From: Nitrospirota bacterium
GTDB taxonomy: Bacteria; Nitrospirota; Thermodesulfovibrionia; SZUA-242
Direction: 5' to 3'
Assembly (NCBI GenBank): GCA_016212095.1
Contig: JACRHH010000032.1
Location: forward strand, 1 to 64,000
DNA: 64,000 nt
Every line of letters begins with the position of its first letter. Within the stretch, counting starts at the first letter, position 1. The notes under the pieces were generated by a model. The model was not told where the DNA came from. It was given only the letters and a program-made list of their open reading frames with translations, and ran no database searches. Shown one piece after another: positions 55,465-63,479 of this stretch. Position numbers and translations under genes: made by a program.

Positions 55465-55521
55465 GTGGTTCGGTTACATGAACCACTTCAATAGACTCGG
55501 TCGGAGAAAATCACCGACCGA
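55465..55521 (+). promoter_or_regulatory. Structured leader of the ExeA-like ATPase gene
   Basis: Two successive hairpins: GTGGTTC/GAACCAC (55465-55486) and TCGGTCGG/CCGACCGA (55497-55521). The second ends at the AAGGGG ribosome-binding site of the gene starting at 55533. The 185-bp leader has no supported gene. The arrangement would allow control of translation, but it does not match a riboswitch class that I can name, and the conserved c-di-GMP-I motifs are absent. Confidence 0.45.
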
Positions 55522-55532
55522 AGGGGATATGC

Positions 55533-56738
55533 ATGTACACCGATTTTTTCGGACTTGAGACGAAGCCGTTTGAGCTGGTGCCGAATCCGGATTTCCTGTT
55601 TCAAAGCAGAACGCATCGAAGGGCGCTCCTGTATCTTGATTACGGAATCAGGGAAAAAAGCGGATTTATCCTGCTCACCGGCGAAATAGGGACAGGAAAA
55701 ACCACACTTGTCAGAAACCTGATAAGAAATGTCGGCAGAAATATTACGCTCGCCAAGGTGTTCAATACACGAGTCACGTCAGACCAGCTCATTGCAATGA
55801 TAAACGATGACTACGGGCTGGATATTTCAGGCCGCGACAAAACCGCCATGCTGCGCGATCTGTACAATTTCCTCATCGCGCAGTACGCCGCCGGATACCA
55901 GACTGCATTGATAATCGACGAGGCGCAGAATCTTGACGGAAACCTGCTTGAGGAGATCAGGCTTCTGTCTAACCTCGAAACCGACAACGCCAAGCTGATC
56001 CAGATCATTTTGGTCGGGCAGCCTGAACTGCGCAGAACCCTGGCGCATCCCAGACTTCGACAACTAAGGCAACGCATAAGCATAAGCGCCAATATCATGC
56101 CGCTTTCCCGGCAGGAAGAGGAGAAGTACATTTTTCACAGGCTGGAGATTGCCGGAAACCGGAACGCCGTCACATTCGCTCCGGGCGTGCTCGATTACAT
56201 CCACAGAAGTTCACGTGGAACCCCGCGCATAACCAACAGAATATGCGATTTTCTCCTGCTGACAGCCTTCACGGAAAGAACGAAGGACATTACCATCGAC
56301 ATTGCCGAGGAGGTTATCGGAGAACTCGACATCGAAACCGTCTGCTGGAGGGACGAAACCCCGTGGCAGACATCATCGGAATCGACGGTTGACAAGGATT
56401 TCCTTATCAAGCAGCTTTACGACCGCACGTCGAAGCTGGAGGACGAAATAGGCGCGATAAACAGGGGCCGTGGCGCAAGCCGGGGAAACGCATCCGATGT
56501 TTCAAGAATACCGGAGGAAACGAGAAACGATAATCACAGCGTCGTGGATTCGGATCGTGACGTTTCCAGCAGATATTCGGAGCCCGTTACCGCCGGAAAG
56601 TCGCCTGTCGAAGATAAAATGCGCAGGTTCGAAGAGGAAATGGCCGAACTGCGCTCAACCACTGCAACCATTGCCGAAAACGTCGGAGGAATCAAATCCT
56701 CAAGCAAGGGCATTCTGAAGCGTCTCTTCCAGCGCTGA
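55533..56738 (+). CDS. ExeA/GspA-like AAA ATPase
   Basis: The 401-residue protein starts MYTDFFGLETKPFELVPNPD, the usual ExeA-type beginning. It has Walker A GEIGTGKTT and Walker B ALIIDEAQNL. The C-terminal part from about 285 is charged with a coiled coil and ends in SSSKGILKRLFQR. Such ATPases act in secretion assembly or with exopolysaccharide (XrtA/PEP-CTERM-type) loci. No secretin or exosortase gene is visible, so its exact role is open. Confidence 0.85.
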   Translation: MYTDFFGLETKPFELVPNPDFLFQSRTHRRALLYLDYGIREKSGFILLTGEIGTGKTTLVRNLIRNVGRNITLAKVFNTRVTSDQLIAMINDDYGLDISGRDKTAMLRDLYNFLIAQYAAGYQTALIIDEAQNLDGNLLEEIRLLSNLETDNAKLIQIILVGQPELRRTLAHPRLRQLRQRISISANIMPLSRQEEEKYIFHRLEIAGNRNAVTFAPGVLDYIHRSSRGTPRITNRICDFLLLTAFTERTKDITIDIAEEVIGELDIETVCWRDETPWQTSSESTVDKDFLIKQLYDRTSKLEDEIGAINRGRGASRGNASDVSRIPEETRNDNHSVVDSDRDVSSRYSEPVTAGKSPVEDKMRRFEEEMAELRSTTATIAENVGGIKSSSKGILKRLFQR

Positions 56739-56847
56739 ATTTGGCGTTATCTTTCCTGTAACCGCGCAGCCGGAGCATTACGATTGTTTGAATAACCCGC
56801 CAAACCGGTTACAGGCCGTGTCCTTCGCTTAATCCGCGGTCTACCCC

Positions 56848-56872
56848 TTACAATTTGTTACAATAAATTACG
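56848..56872 (+). promoter_or_regulatory. Three TTAC(A/G) direct repeats at 10-bp spacing (probable RR operator)
   Basis: TTACA at 56848, TTACA at 56858 and TTACG at 56868 lie exactly one helical turn apart in an AT-rich gap 96 bp before the Spy-like gene. OmpR/PhoB-type regulators bind such direct repeats. The regulator encoded at 57520 in the same operon is the likely binder, giving autoregulation. Confidence 0.5.
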
Positions 56873-56967
56873 TTTCCGAAAAGCATTCCTCCCCTGTCGG
56901 GCGGTACTCTGATTGCATGAAGGCCGGTCTGAGCCGGTTGAATCACCGCCCAAATGGAGGTTTTATC

Positions 56968-57462
56968 ATGATTGGAAGATGGACATTCGCGGTAACAGCG
57001 GTCGTTATGGCCGCCGGATTGCTTCTTGCCGGAGGATGCCGCAAACCCGATCCGGAGAAGCGCGTTCAATGGATGCTGGATCAGGCGCAGGAGGAACTCA
57101 ACCTGAGCGCGGCGCAGCGTTCAAATCTCGACGGAATTGCCAAGGAGATCATGGGGCAGGTACGCGACATGCATGAAGACCGCGCCGCAATTCATGACGA
57201 GGTGAAGGCGCAACTCAAGTCCAACGCTGTCGATGCGGCACGAATCAAGGAGGTTGTATCCCGGCATCGCGGCAAGATGGATGAGGTCATCGACCTCGGC
57301 ATCACGCGACTTGTTGAGTTTCAGGCAACGCTGACCCCGCAACAGAGGGAGCGGCTGTCGGCAATGATCGATGAGTTCGACAACGATCACTGTTTCATGG
57401 GCGGCGGCCCGCATGGCAGATGCGACGGGAAATACGGCAAAAAGTGCCGTAGCGAAAACTGA
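56968..57462 (+). CDS. Spy/CpxP-like periplasmic lipoprotein
   Basis: The 164-residue protein starts at 56968 after TGGAGG. It has a lipobox (LLLAGGC) and helical LTxxQ-type motifs (LNLSAAQRSNLDG, TLTPQQRERLSAM), as in Spy/CpxP chaperones and periplasmic metal sensors. The tail is rich in His, Cys and Gly (DHCFMGGGPHGRCDGKYGKKC), suggesting metal binding. It heads an operon with an OmpR-type regulator and sensor kinase, the typical order for an envelope- or metal-stress sensor. Confidence 0.85.
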   Translation: MIGRWTFAVTAVVMAAGLLLAGGCRKPDPEKRVQWMLDQAQEELNLSAAQRSNLDGIAKEIMGQVRDMHEDRAAIHDEVKAQLKSNAVDAARIKEVVSRHRGKMDEVIDLGITRLVEFQATLTPQQRERLSAMIDEFDNDHCFMGGGPHGRCDGKYGKKCRSEN

Positions 57463-57519
57463 CAACAATGACGGGCCTCGGCAAATGGTTCAATCTGGCC
57501 GAGGCCCGCAATCCTTTTG

Positions 57520-58239
57520 ATGGAAGACACTGTTCTGATCATCGATGACGACGCGAGGCTGAACGAGCTTCTCACACGGTATCTGGCCGACTTCGGCTTC
57601 CGTGTGCTTTCGGCCACGCATCCGGAGCGCGGGCTTGAGATTTTCCACGAAGCCGCGCCGAAGCTTGTCATCCTCGACATCATGCTTCCCGGTATGGACG
57701 GCTTCGAGGTCTGCAAGACCATTCGGCGCGGCTCCAGAACTCCTGTCATCATGCTTACGGCGCGTGGCGAGCTGACAGACCGCGTGGTCGGCCTCGAACT
57801 TGGCGCGGACGATTACATGCCGAAGCCGTTTGAGCCGCGAGAGCTTGCGGCGAGGATGCAGTCCGTGCTCCGTCGAACCCGCGCCGCCCAGCCAGAGGCC
57901 GATCCGAAACAGGAAAAAGTTCGCCGTTTCGGACGGCTTGTAATAGACGTGCCGCGCATGAAGGCCACGGTTGACGGCAAACCCGTAGAGCTTACAGCAA
58001 ACGAATTTGCAGCGCTTGCGCTTCTTGCGTCGCATCCTGGCGAGCCGCTTCACCGCGACCGGCTGCTTGAGGAGCTTCGCGGCATGGAATCCGACGCCTA
58101 CAACCGGGCGGTTGACATCACGATGAGCCGCCTCAGGCAGAAGCTGGGCGACAACCCGAAATCACCTGAGTTCATAAAAACAGTATGGGGAACCGGCTAT
58201 GTTTTCATCGGCTCGCAATACGCCGATGCCGCCGACTGA
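57520..58239 (+). CDS. OmpR-family response regulator
   Basis: The 239-residue protein has a receiver domain (Asp in VILDIMLPGMDGFEV, Lys in MPKPFEP) and a winged-helix DNA-binding domain (about 140-235: NEFAALALLASHPGEPLHRD, NRAVDITMSRLRQKL). CpxR-like in layout. The ATG at 57520 is preferred to the TTG one codon earlier. It probably controls this operon through the TTAC repeats upstream of the Spy-like gene. Confidence 0.93.
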   Translation: MEDTVLIIDDDARLNELLTRYLADFGFRVLSATHPERGLEIFHEAAPKLVILDIMLPGMDGFEVCKTIRRGSRTPVIMLTARGELTDRVVGLELGADDYMPKPFEPRELAARMQSVLRRTRAAQPEADPKQEKVRRFGRLVIDVPRMKATVDGKPVELTANEFAALALLASHPGEPLHRDRLLEELRGMESDAYNRAVDITMSRLRQKLGDNPKSPEFIKTVWGTGYVFIGSQYADAAD

Positions 58240-59563
58240 CTCCATGCACGGAAATACCTGCATACGGCGCGGCGGCTCGCTTTTCACCAAGCTTTTCATG
58301 GTATTGCTGCTTACCGGCATCTGCATCAACATTGTTGTTGCCGGTTTCATCGCCAACATGTTCAGGAATCCGGAGCGCCATCCGTTTTTCCGGCTCTTTC
58401 CGCAGTTCGTATCGTACATAGCCGACGACCTGGGTTCGCCTCCGGATCGCGGGAAGGCGGCGCGGATCGCAAGCCAGACCGGCCTTTCGATCCGGTACGA
58501 AAGCCCTGACGGCGGCTGGACAACCGATGCTCCGCCCGATCATATGCCGCCGGCACAACACCTGAAACTGCGCCGTTGGGTTGAAGACCCGCGTTTTCAG
58601 CTTGGATGGCGGCACGGAATCCGTGTGATTGCGATTGACATGCCGCGCGGACGCCTGATCGTCGAGCACCGGATGCACCGCGCGGACGAGATGTTCGAAA
58701 CCGGATTCATCGTGATGCTGATAGCCCTTCTCAGCATCATCGTGGCGTCGTCGTTTCTTGTGCTTAGATGGATACTGAAACCTGTCCGCCAACTCACAAC
58801 AGGCGTCCACGAGGTCGGATCGGGAAACCTCGATTACACGGTTCCTGTCAAATCCGGCGATGAATTTGGAGAACTTACCGACGCCTTCAACGCCATGACA
58901 GGCCGGATTCGCGACATGCTGGCATCGAGGGAACGGCTCATTCTGGATGTAAGCCACGAGCTTCGCTCACCGCTGACGCGCATGAAGGTTGCACTTGAGT
59001 TCCTGCCGGACGACAGGACAAGGGAAAGCCTGCGTCAGGACGTTTCGGAAATGGAAAGCATGGTTACCGAGGTTCTGGAGGCGGCGCGGCTAAAAAGCGG
59101 GAGCGGACAGCCCAAAATACGGGCTGTAAACCTCGCCGACATCGCAACGCGTGTTACGAGCGAGTTCGATGGTGAGAAACATGAAGCCGCGATTGTGAAT
59201 GCTGAAGGCGCCGCAACCGTTCAGGCCGACCCCGATCTGATTGCCCGAGTGCTTCGCAATCTTGTTCGAAACGCTCTCGCACATTCCGGACAATGCGGAG
59301 AACCGGTCAAAATCACCTTCGCCGATCTGCCCGATTACGCACTGCTTCGCGTAACCGACAGCGGTTCCGGCATACCGGCGGCTGATCTGCCGCACATATT
59401 CGAGCCGTTTTACCGGGCCGACAGATCGCGCTCCCGCCACACCGGCGGCTACGGACTGGGCCTGAGCCTCTGCCGGACAATCATGGAGGCGCACGGCGGA
59501 CGGATAGAGGCCGTGAGCGAACCTGGGAAGACTACGACATTCGCGCTCTACTTCCGGAAATAG
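58226..59563 (+). CDS. Membrane sensor histidine kinase (CpxA-like)
   Basis: The 445-residue kinase has two membrane helices (about 22-45 and 165-190) flanking a periplasmic loop. HAMP, HisKA (ILDVSHELRSPLTRMKVAL) and HATPase (NLVRNALAHS, DSGSGIP, GGYGLGLSL) follow. The start is uncertain: ATG 58226 overlaps the regulator by 14 bp, while 58199 and 58244 are also possible. Pairs with the upstream OmpR-type regulator. Confidence 0.9.
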   Translation: MPPTDSMHGNTCIRRGGSLFTKLFMVLLLTGICINIVVAGFIANMFRNPERHPFFRLFPQFVSYIADDLGSPPDRGKAARIASQTGLSIRYESPDGGWTTDAPPDHMPPAQHLKLRRWVEDPRFQLGWRHGIRVIAIDMPRGRLIVEHRMHRADEMFETGFIVMLIALLSIIVASSFLVLRWILKPVRQLTTGVHEVGSGNLDYTVPVKSGDEFGELTDAFNAMTGRIRDMLASRERLILDVSHELRSPLTRMKVALEFLPDDRTRESLRQDVSEMESMVTEVLEAARLKSGSGQPKIRAVNLADIATRVTSEFDGEKHEAAIVNAEGAATVQADPDLIARVLRNLVRNALAHSGQCGEPVKITFADLPDYALLRVTDSGSGIPAADLPHIFEPFYRADRSRSRHTGGYGLGLSLCRTIMEAHGGRIEAVSEPGKTTTFALYFRK

Positions 59564-59613
59564 CGACAAAGTGATTCTGCTTTTCACCTCTCCACTCCCC
59601 GCCTGACGTTTCT

Positions 59614-59988
59614 TCATTTGAGCAATTGGGACAACCTGTATTTGACCATCTCAATGACAAGCTCCTTGGGGATAGGTTTGTCCAATGGAAATTGGATTGA
59701 TCCTTTGGCGAATTTGTACTCCGCAAGCCGATCAGAGAAAGCTTCAATTACTGACGGAGAGGGATAGAAGCCGATATGTTTTGAGAAGCCGGCAATCATG
59801 ATTTGTTGGTCGCGCTTCCCGCCCTTTACCAAGGCAAAGGCCGGTATCTTGTAATTCATGAGTTCTGAAACATTTGGCGCGGCATGCCAAATACAGAGCC
59901 GTAGCTCTTCAAGCGCCTTCCGGGTTCCAGGAGGTAGATTTGAGATGTACTCATCTACCTCCTTTGATTTCTTCCCTTGCTCACTCAT
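59614..59988 (-). CDS. DUF1801 (YdhG-like) protein, probable gene cassette
   Basis: The 124-residue protein (MNYKIPAFALVKGG, GFYPSPSVIEAF, FPLDKPIPKELVIEMV) is a DUF1801 domain, the fold of frataxin-like/YdhG proteins. An AGGAGG site precedes the ATG. It lies 28 bp after an integron-type attC site on the same strand, where a following cassette gene should start. DUF1801 genes are frequent integron cargo. No attC is clear at its own 3' end. Confidence 0.85.
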   Translation of the reverse strand: MSEQGKKSKEVDEYISNLPPGTRKALEELRLCIWHAAPNVSELMNYKIPAFALVKGGKRDQQIMIAGFSKHIGFYPSPSVIEAFSDRLAEYKFAKGSIQFPLDKPIPKELVIEMVKYRLSQLLK

Positions 59989-60016
59989 CTAAGCCTCCTG
60001 GTGCGCGGTTCGAGTC

Positions 60017-60106
60017 ACATAACGCCAAGGGTAACCTGACGCCGCATATGAACTTGCAGAAACAAATCGGACGCTCCCGGCGTTCAGGTTGACCCGCTTG
60101 TTGTGC
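60017..60106 (-). other. Integron attC recombination site
   Basis: Read on the minus strand the 90-bp site runs from GCACAAC to GTTATGT, core boxes in the RYYYAAC/GTTRRRY pattern with common variants. The arms GGGTCAACCTGAACGCC and GGCGTCAGGTTACCC pair with unpaired bases in the stem, as expected of attC. The intervening loop is about 35 bp. It separates two small same-strand genes whose base composition differs from their surroundings. No intI or attI was found in the window. Confidence 0.7.
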
Positions 60107-60114
60107 TTGCAGTT

Positions 60115-60606
60115 TTATGAATTAAGTCTTTCAAATATCCTAAATACGGAAAACATATTTTGATAATCAAAAAAGAAAAGAATACGGTTGAGTCGTAATG
60201 CTAATGCTTCTCTCTTTTCAATTATTTCATCTCCTGATTTATATAGATTATTATGATTAAACCAAGAAGATGGGCACTCGTCGTTTATCTGTTTCTCATA
60301 GTTATCCCAAGCAGCTTGCAAGCGTAGTCTTTGACGCCTTGGCAGGTTGGGAGTAATGGCCTGAATATTTCTTCTTTGGTCGCTATACAGTTGGATGAAG
60401 ACCTCTCTTGGGGTGCAACTTTCATGAAGTCCTCTAATGTTAATGTCGAGGATGGACTTGGCTTCAATAAATGGTTTTCTGAATCCTTCAGAAAGGCGAA
60501 GGAAATTGTTCTTTTCGTCCCGTATTTTTGCGAATACGTGATAAACGATTCCAAGAAGAGCTGTGAGGATAAGAATGACAATTGCTGGGATTGGAATTTC
60601 TGGCAT
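60115..60606 (-). CDS. Hypothetical membrane protein, probable gene cassette
   Basis: A 163-residue AT-rich gene with one N-terminal membrane helix (IPAIVILILTALLGIVYHVF) and a cytoplasmic or periplasmic helical remainder. Its stop is 9 bp from the attC site, the normal cassette layout. No convincing ribosome-binding site is present, and a frame on the opposite strand (60331-60675) overlaps it. The attC orientation favours this one. No family recognised. Confidence 0.6.
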   Translation of the reverse strand: MPEIPIPAIVILILTALLGIVYHVFAKIRDEKNNFLRLSEGFRKPFIEAKSILDINIRGLHESCTPREVFIQLYSDQRRNIQAITPNLPRRQRLRLQAAWDNYEKQINDECPSSWFNHNNLYKSGDEIIEKREALALRLNRILFFFDYQNMFSVFRIFERLNS

Positions 60607-60683
60607 TATCTATTAGCAGTGGTGGTAATCAATTTTGTATTTATGGTTTGGTATGAAGCCCAACAATATGATTAACTAGTTTT

Positions 60684-60791
60684 CTCGTTATCTTGCAGTC
60701 AGTTACAAGTATTTTCAACGAATTTGCCATTCTCAGGTTGCTTTGCCTTTAATTCTAACTCGTTATTCACGCAAACGGGTAAGATAACGAG
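60684..60791. repeat. 108-bp AT-rich element with 11-bp inverted ends
   Basis: CTCGTTATCTT at 60684-60694 and its exact complement AAGATAACGAG at 60781-60791 bound an AT-rich stretch, with T runs on both outer sides. It may be a miniature transposable element or a long-loop hairpin. It lies in the 350-bp gap (60607-60956) between the membrane gene and cobO. I see nothing else in that gap. Confidence 0.4.
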
Positions 60792-60956
60792 TTTTTCGTT
60801 ACTCACGCTTGAAAACCCTAGAACTGGAAGATCATCCCCCAATGCAACCCCCACGGCGTAATAAACGGATGCCGTTACGATAGCCGCCGGTTATGGGCAC
60901 AGTCAAGCCGAAAATACGACCGTTGATTTCGAATAGTTCGAAGCCGGATAGCGCAT

Positions 60957-61478
60957 CTACTTCTCCACACCCCGCCTTGCCGCGACACCGGCCTTGTAGT
61001 AGTGCTTTATCTCACGCATCTCGGTCGCGAGGTCGGCGGCTTCGATAATGCGCTGGTCGGCGTTTCTGCCGGTTATTATCAGCTCGACGCCATCGGGCCG
61101 CGTCCGTATCATCTCAAGCAGGTCTTCAACCGCAATGATGCCGTAATTGGCCGCCACGTTCGCCTCGTCCATGAAGACCATCTGGTAATCGCCAGACAGC
61201 ATCGCCTCTTTCGCATCGGCCAGGCCCTTTGCGCCAAGCTCGCGGTCTTCGTCTGAAGGAGCGCCGCGCACGAACCTGCCGCTTCCATACTGCCGCGCCG
61301 TCACGAGATCGGCAAACCTTTCCAGCGCCGTCATCTCGCTTGTGTCGCCGTTTTTAAGGAACTGGCCAAAAAACACCTTCATTCCAGCGCCGCAGGCCCG
61401 GATTGCAAGCCCAAGCGCGGCGGTGGTTTTGCCCTTGCCCGGCCCTGTGTAGACGTGAACGCAGCCCTTTCCTATCAC
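60957..61478 (-). CDS. cobO: Cob(I)yrinic acid a,c-diamide adenosyltransferase
   Basis: Adds the adenosyl group in cobalamin synthesis or salvage (CobO/BtuR/CobA type). The 173-residue protein has the P-loop YTGPGKGKTTAALGLA and the VFMDEANVAANYGII and ELIITGRNADQRI segments. The start overlaps the cbiO stop by 4 bp, linking cobalt uptake with cobalamin formation. Confidence 0.95.
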   Translation of the reverse strand: MIGKGCVHVYTGPGKGKTTAALGLAIRACGAGMKVFFGQFLKNGDTSEMTALERFADLVTARQYGSGRFVRGAPSDEDRELGAKGLADAKEAMLSGDYQMVFMDEANVAANYGIIAVEDLLEMIRTRPDGVELIITGRNADQRIIEAADLATEMREIKHYYKAGVAARRGVEK

Positions 61479-62329
61479 GTAAGGATTCCCATCTTCCGGA
61501 TAATTTCCCGGCGTGCCTCGCCCACGGTGAGCGGCAGCCTGTCGAACGGTATATTGTCCTTGTGCTTGAGTTCGTGGATAAGTTCGGCGATCTGCGGCAG
61601 GCGGAGCTTCACACCCGCCATCTCTTCCGGCGCGGTGAAAACGTCTTCCGGCGAGCCATGACGATGAACCTGCCCACGGCTTAAGATAATAAGTTCGTCC
61701 AGAAACAGCGGCACCAGATCGACACTGTGCGTGGCCATGAGAATGGTCGTGCCGTTTTCGCGGTTCAGCTTGGCAAGAAGCCGCATCATTCGATACTCGC
61801 CCATCGGATCGAGCCCGGCGGTCGGCTCGTCAAGAAGCAGAATGCCGTGGCCCATCGCAAGAAGCCCGGCGATGCAGGCCCGTTTTTTCTGGCCGAAGCT
61901 CAAATGCTGAATCGATTTTCCGGCAAGACCGTCAAGCTCAACATCGGCAAGCGCCGCCTTCACCCGCCTGTCGATCTCGTTGCTTGCAAACCCCATGTTT
62001 GTCGGGCCAAACGCCACGTCTTCCCAAAGGGTTCCGGCGAAAAGCTGGTCGTCCGGGTTCTGGAACACAAGCCCCATGCGGCTGTATATCTCACGCGGCG
62101 AGAGTTTTTTCACGTCGCGGCCCTCGATCAGAACCGTACCACCGAAATTCCTTATAAGGCCGTCAACACACCGCAGCATTGTGGTCTTGCCGGAGCCGTT
62201 AGAGCCGAGAATGCCGGTGAAACCGCCCTTTTTCACTGCGATATTTATATCCGCAAGCGCGGCTGTGCGGTCGGGGTAGTTGTACGAAAGGCCGCGTGTT
62301 TCGATGGCGATTTGCGTTAAACCAGACAA
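61475..62329 (-). CDS. cbiO: Cobalt ECF transporter ATP-binding protein CbiO
   Basis: The 284-residue ABC ATPase has Walker A GSNGSGKTT, Q loop LVFQNPDDQLFAGT, signature LSFGQKKRACIAG and Walker B ILLLDEPTAGLDP. It energises CbiQ-dependent cobalt uptake. It begins at a TTG, with no nearby ATG. The TTG lies inside the 3' end of the degraded PIN gene, so its start context may have been altered by that insertion or deletion. Confidence 0.92.
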   Translation of the reverse strand: MSGLTQIAIETRGLSYNYPDRTAALADINIAVKKGGFTGILGSNGSGKTTMLRCVDGLIRNFGGTVLIEGRDVKKLSPREIYSRMGLVFQNPDDQLFAGTLWEDVAFGPTNMGFASNEIDRRVKAALADVELDGLAGKSIQHLSFGQKKRACIAGLLAMGHGILLLDEPTAGLDPMGEYRMMRLLAKLNRENGTTILMATHSVDLVPLFLDELIILSRGQVHRHGSPEDVFTAPEEMAGVKLRLPQIAELIHELKHKDNIPFDRLPLTVGEARREIIRKMGILT

Positions 62330-62409
62330 CTAAAGCCCTGCTCGCTAAAATGGACATCAAAGGAAAAAACCGTCTGAATCCCCAACTTGCGCATCATGTC
62401 AAAAGCGGA
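62317..62409 (-). pseudogene. PIN-toxin (VapC) remnant, C-terminal 30 codons
   Basis: A stop-ended frame reads SAFDMMRKLGIQTVFSFDVH then FSEQGFSCLV. This matches the end of the intact PIN toxin at 44167 (SFAVMKRFGLDTAFTFDAHF). It begins within the antitoxin's last codons, so roughly the first 100 codons of the toxin have been lost, and with them most catalytic acidic residues. Confidence 0.7.
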
Positions 62410-62647
62410 ACGCTTCAACCAGATAACTGTCATGCCGCGTCGAGATGTCGCTTTTCCCGGACGAATATCGTCCGACTACCTCAACTGCCGCCTTGCGTTG
62501 TTCTTCCGCGTCAACAATGTTGCTTGCCTTCAGGACGGCGTTGACCGACTGCCGGATCACTTCCGCAACCGACAGATGCCTTGCCGCCGCAATTTTCTTC
62601 AACCCATCCGCCTGTGTCTCTGTCAGTTGAATCTGCGTTCGCACCAT
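62399..62647 (-). CDS. Ribbon-helix-helix antitoxin with deleted toxin partner
   Basis: An 82-residue protein with a GGAGG site. The ribbon-helix-helix start is VRTQIQLTETQADGLKKIAA (LSVAEVIRQSV helix); the tail is GKSDISTRHDSYLVEAF. It is a VapB-type antitoxin of the kind paired with PIN toxins; the partner survives only as the fragment at 62317. The gene sits between cbiQ and cbiO and separates an otherwise normal cobalt-transport operon. Confidence 0.8.
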   Translation of the reverse strand: MVRTQIQLTETQADGLKKIAAARHLSVAEVIRQSVNAVLKASNIVDAEEQRKAAVEVVGRYSSGKSDISTRHDSYLVEAFRF

Positions 62648-62708
62648 ATCGCCTCCACTGATTACACAATTGCCTTAATGATAACAGATTCGGCGTCGAA
62701 TCATGACC

Positions 62709-63479
62709 TCAAAGCCTTATCGCCTCGAACGCGGCAAAGCACGATGCCGCCGCAATCACTACCATCAATGCCGCCACGGATTCGCCCAATCGGAATGCAC
62801 CTTCGGCCCGCAACTCCGGAAAACTGCCTGTGTAACCTCGCTGCATCATCGCGGTTGCCGTGGCCGCGCTTTGGTCTATCGCGCGAATCATCACCGATCC
62901 GGTGAGCGTGCCGAAGGATTTCAGCCCGCGCCTCATTCCGGCGTATCCCATGCGGTTTTTTTGCGATTGATAGACCACCTGCGCGTCGTCCATGAGCACG
63001 AAGATATAACGATGCGCGAGCATCAGAATTTCTATGAAAGTTTTGGGTATGCGAAGCCATGAAAGCGCGCCAAGCAGAGATGTGAACGGAGTTGTGAAGG
63101 CAAGAAGCAGAAGCAGCGACACCGCGCCGAAAATGCGCGCGGCAATAAAGAGACCGAAGATCAGACCGTCGCGGCCAAGCGAAACAGCCATGCCCTCGCC
63201 AATCGAGACAGACTTGACCAGAACCAGCACAAGCGCCATGAATGCGGGTTCGGCGAACCGGCGGACATACTCGCGCATCGCCACTCCGCTTGCCGTTGCC
63301 GCAGCGAAACAGGCCGCAGCAACCATGAGCGGAAACACCGCGCCGCGCGACATGAGCACGAGCGAGGTAAGGCAGAACCACGCCACAAGCTTGGTGCGGG
63401 CGTTCACCCGGCCAAGCGCGCCGCTACTTCCAGGCTCGCCTGTATTGTGAAACCCAATATGGTGAAAGTCGTGCATCAA
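62709..63479 (-). CDS. cbiQ: Cobalt ECF transporter transmembrane protein CbiQ
   Basis: The 256-residue protein has about five to six membrane helices and the ECF T-component signature near residues 150-175 (HRYIFVLMDDAQVVYQSQKN) that couples to the ATPase. It overlaps the small CbiN-like gene by 4 bp and precedes cbiO, from which it is split by the antitoxin insertion. Confidence 0.92.
   Translation of the reverse strand: MMHDFHHIGFHNTGEPGSSGALGRVNARTKLVAWFCLTSLVLMSRGAVFPLMVAAACFAAATASGVAMREYVRRFAEPAFMALVLVLVKSVSIGEGMAVSLGRDGLIFGLFIAARIFGAVSLLLLLAFTTPFTSLLGALSWLRIPKTFIEILMLAHRYIFVLMDDAQVVYQSQKNRMGYAGMRRGLKSFGTLTGSVMIRAIDQSAATATAMMQRGYTGSFPELRAEGAFRLGESVAALMVVIAAASCFAAFEAIRL

Noticed and set aside
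55349-55532. c-di-GMP (GEMM) riboswitch before the ExeA-like gene
   Set aside because: Two hairpins are present but the conserved GEMM core and tetraloop-receptor signals are not recognisable.
55349-55558. Small 69-codon frame in the leader
   Set aside because: No ribosome-binding site or family; overlaps the real ATPase start.
60007-60020. GGTTCGAGTC, resembling a tRNA T-loop
   Set aside because: No acceptor stem, D-arm or anticodon arm can be drawn around it; it lies at the edge of the attC site.
60331-60675. Plus-strand frame of 114 codons
   Set aside because: Overlaps the minus-strand membrane gene; the attC orientation and cassette layout favour the minus strand. Not excluded fully.
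60684-60791. Second attC site upstream of the membrane gene
   Set aside because: The inverted ends carry the core triplets in the wrong relative order and no paired L boxes are seen; kept only as an inverted-repeat element.
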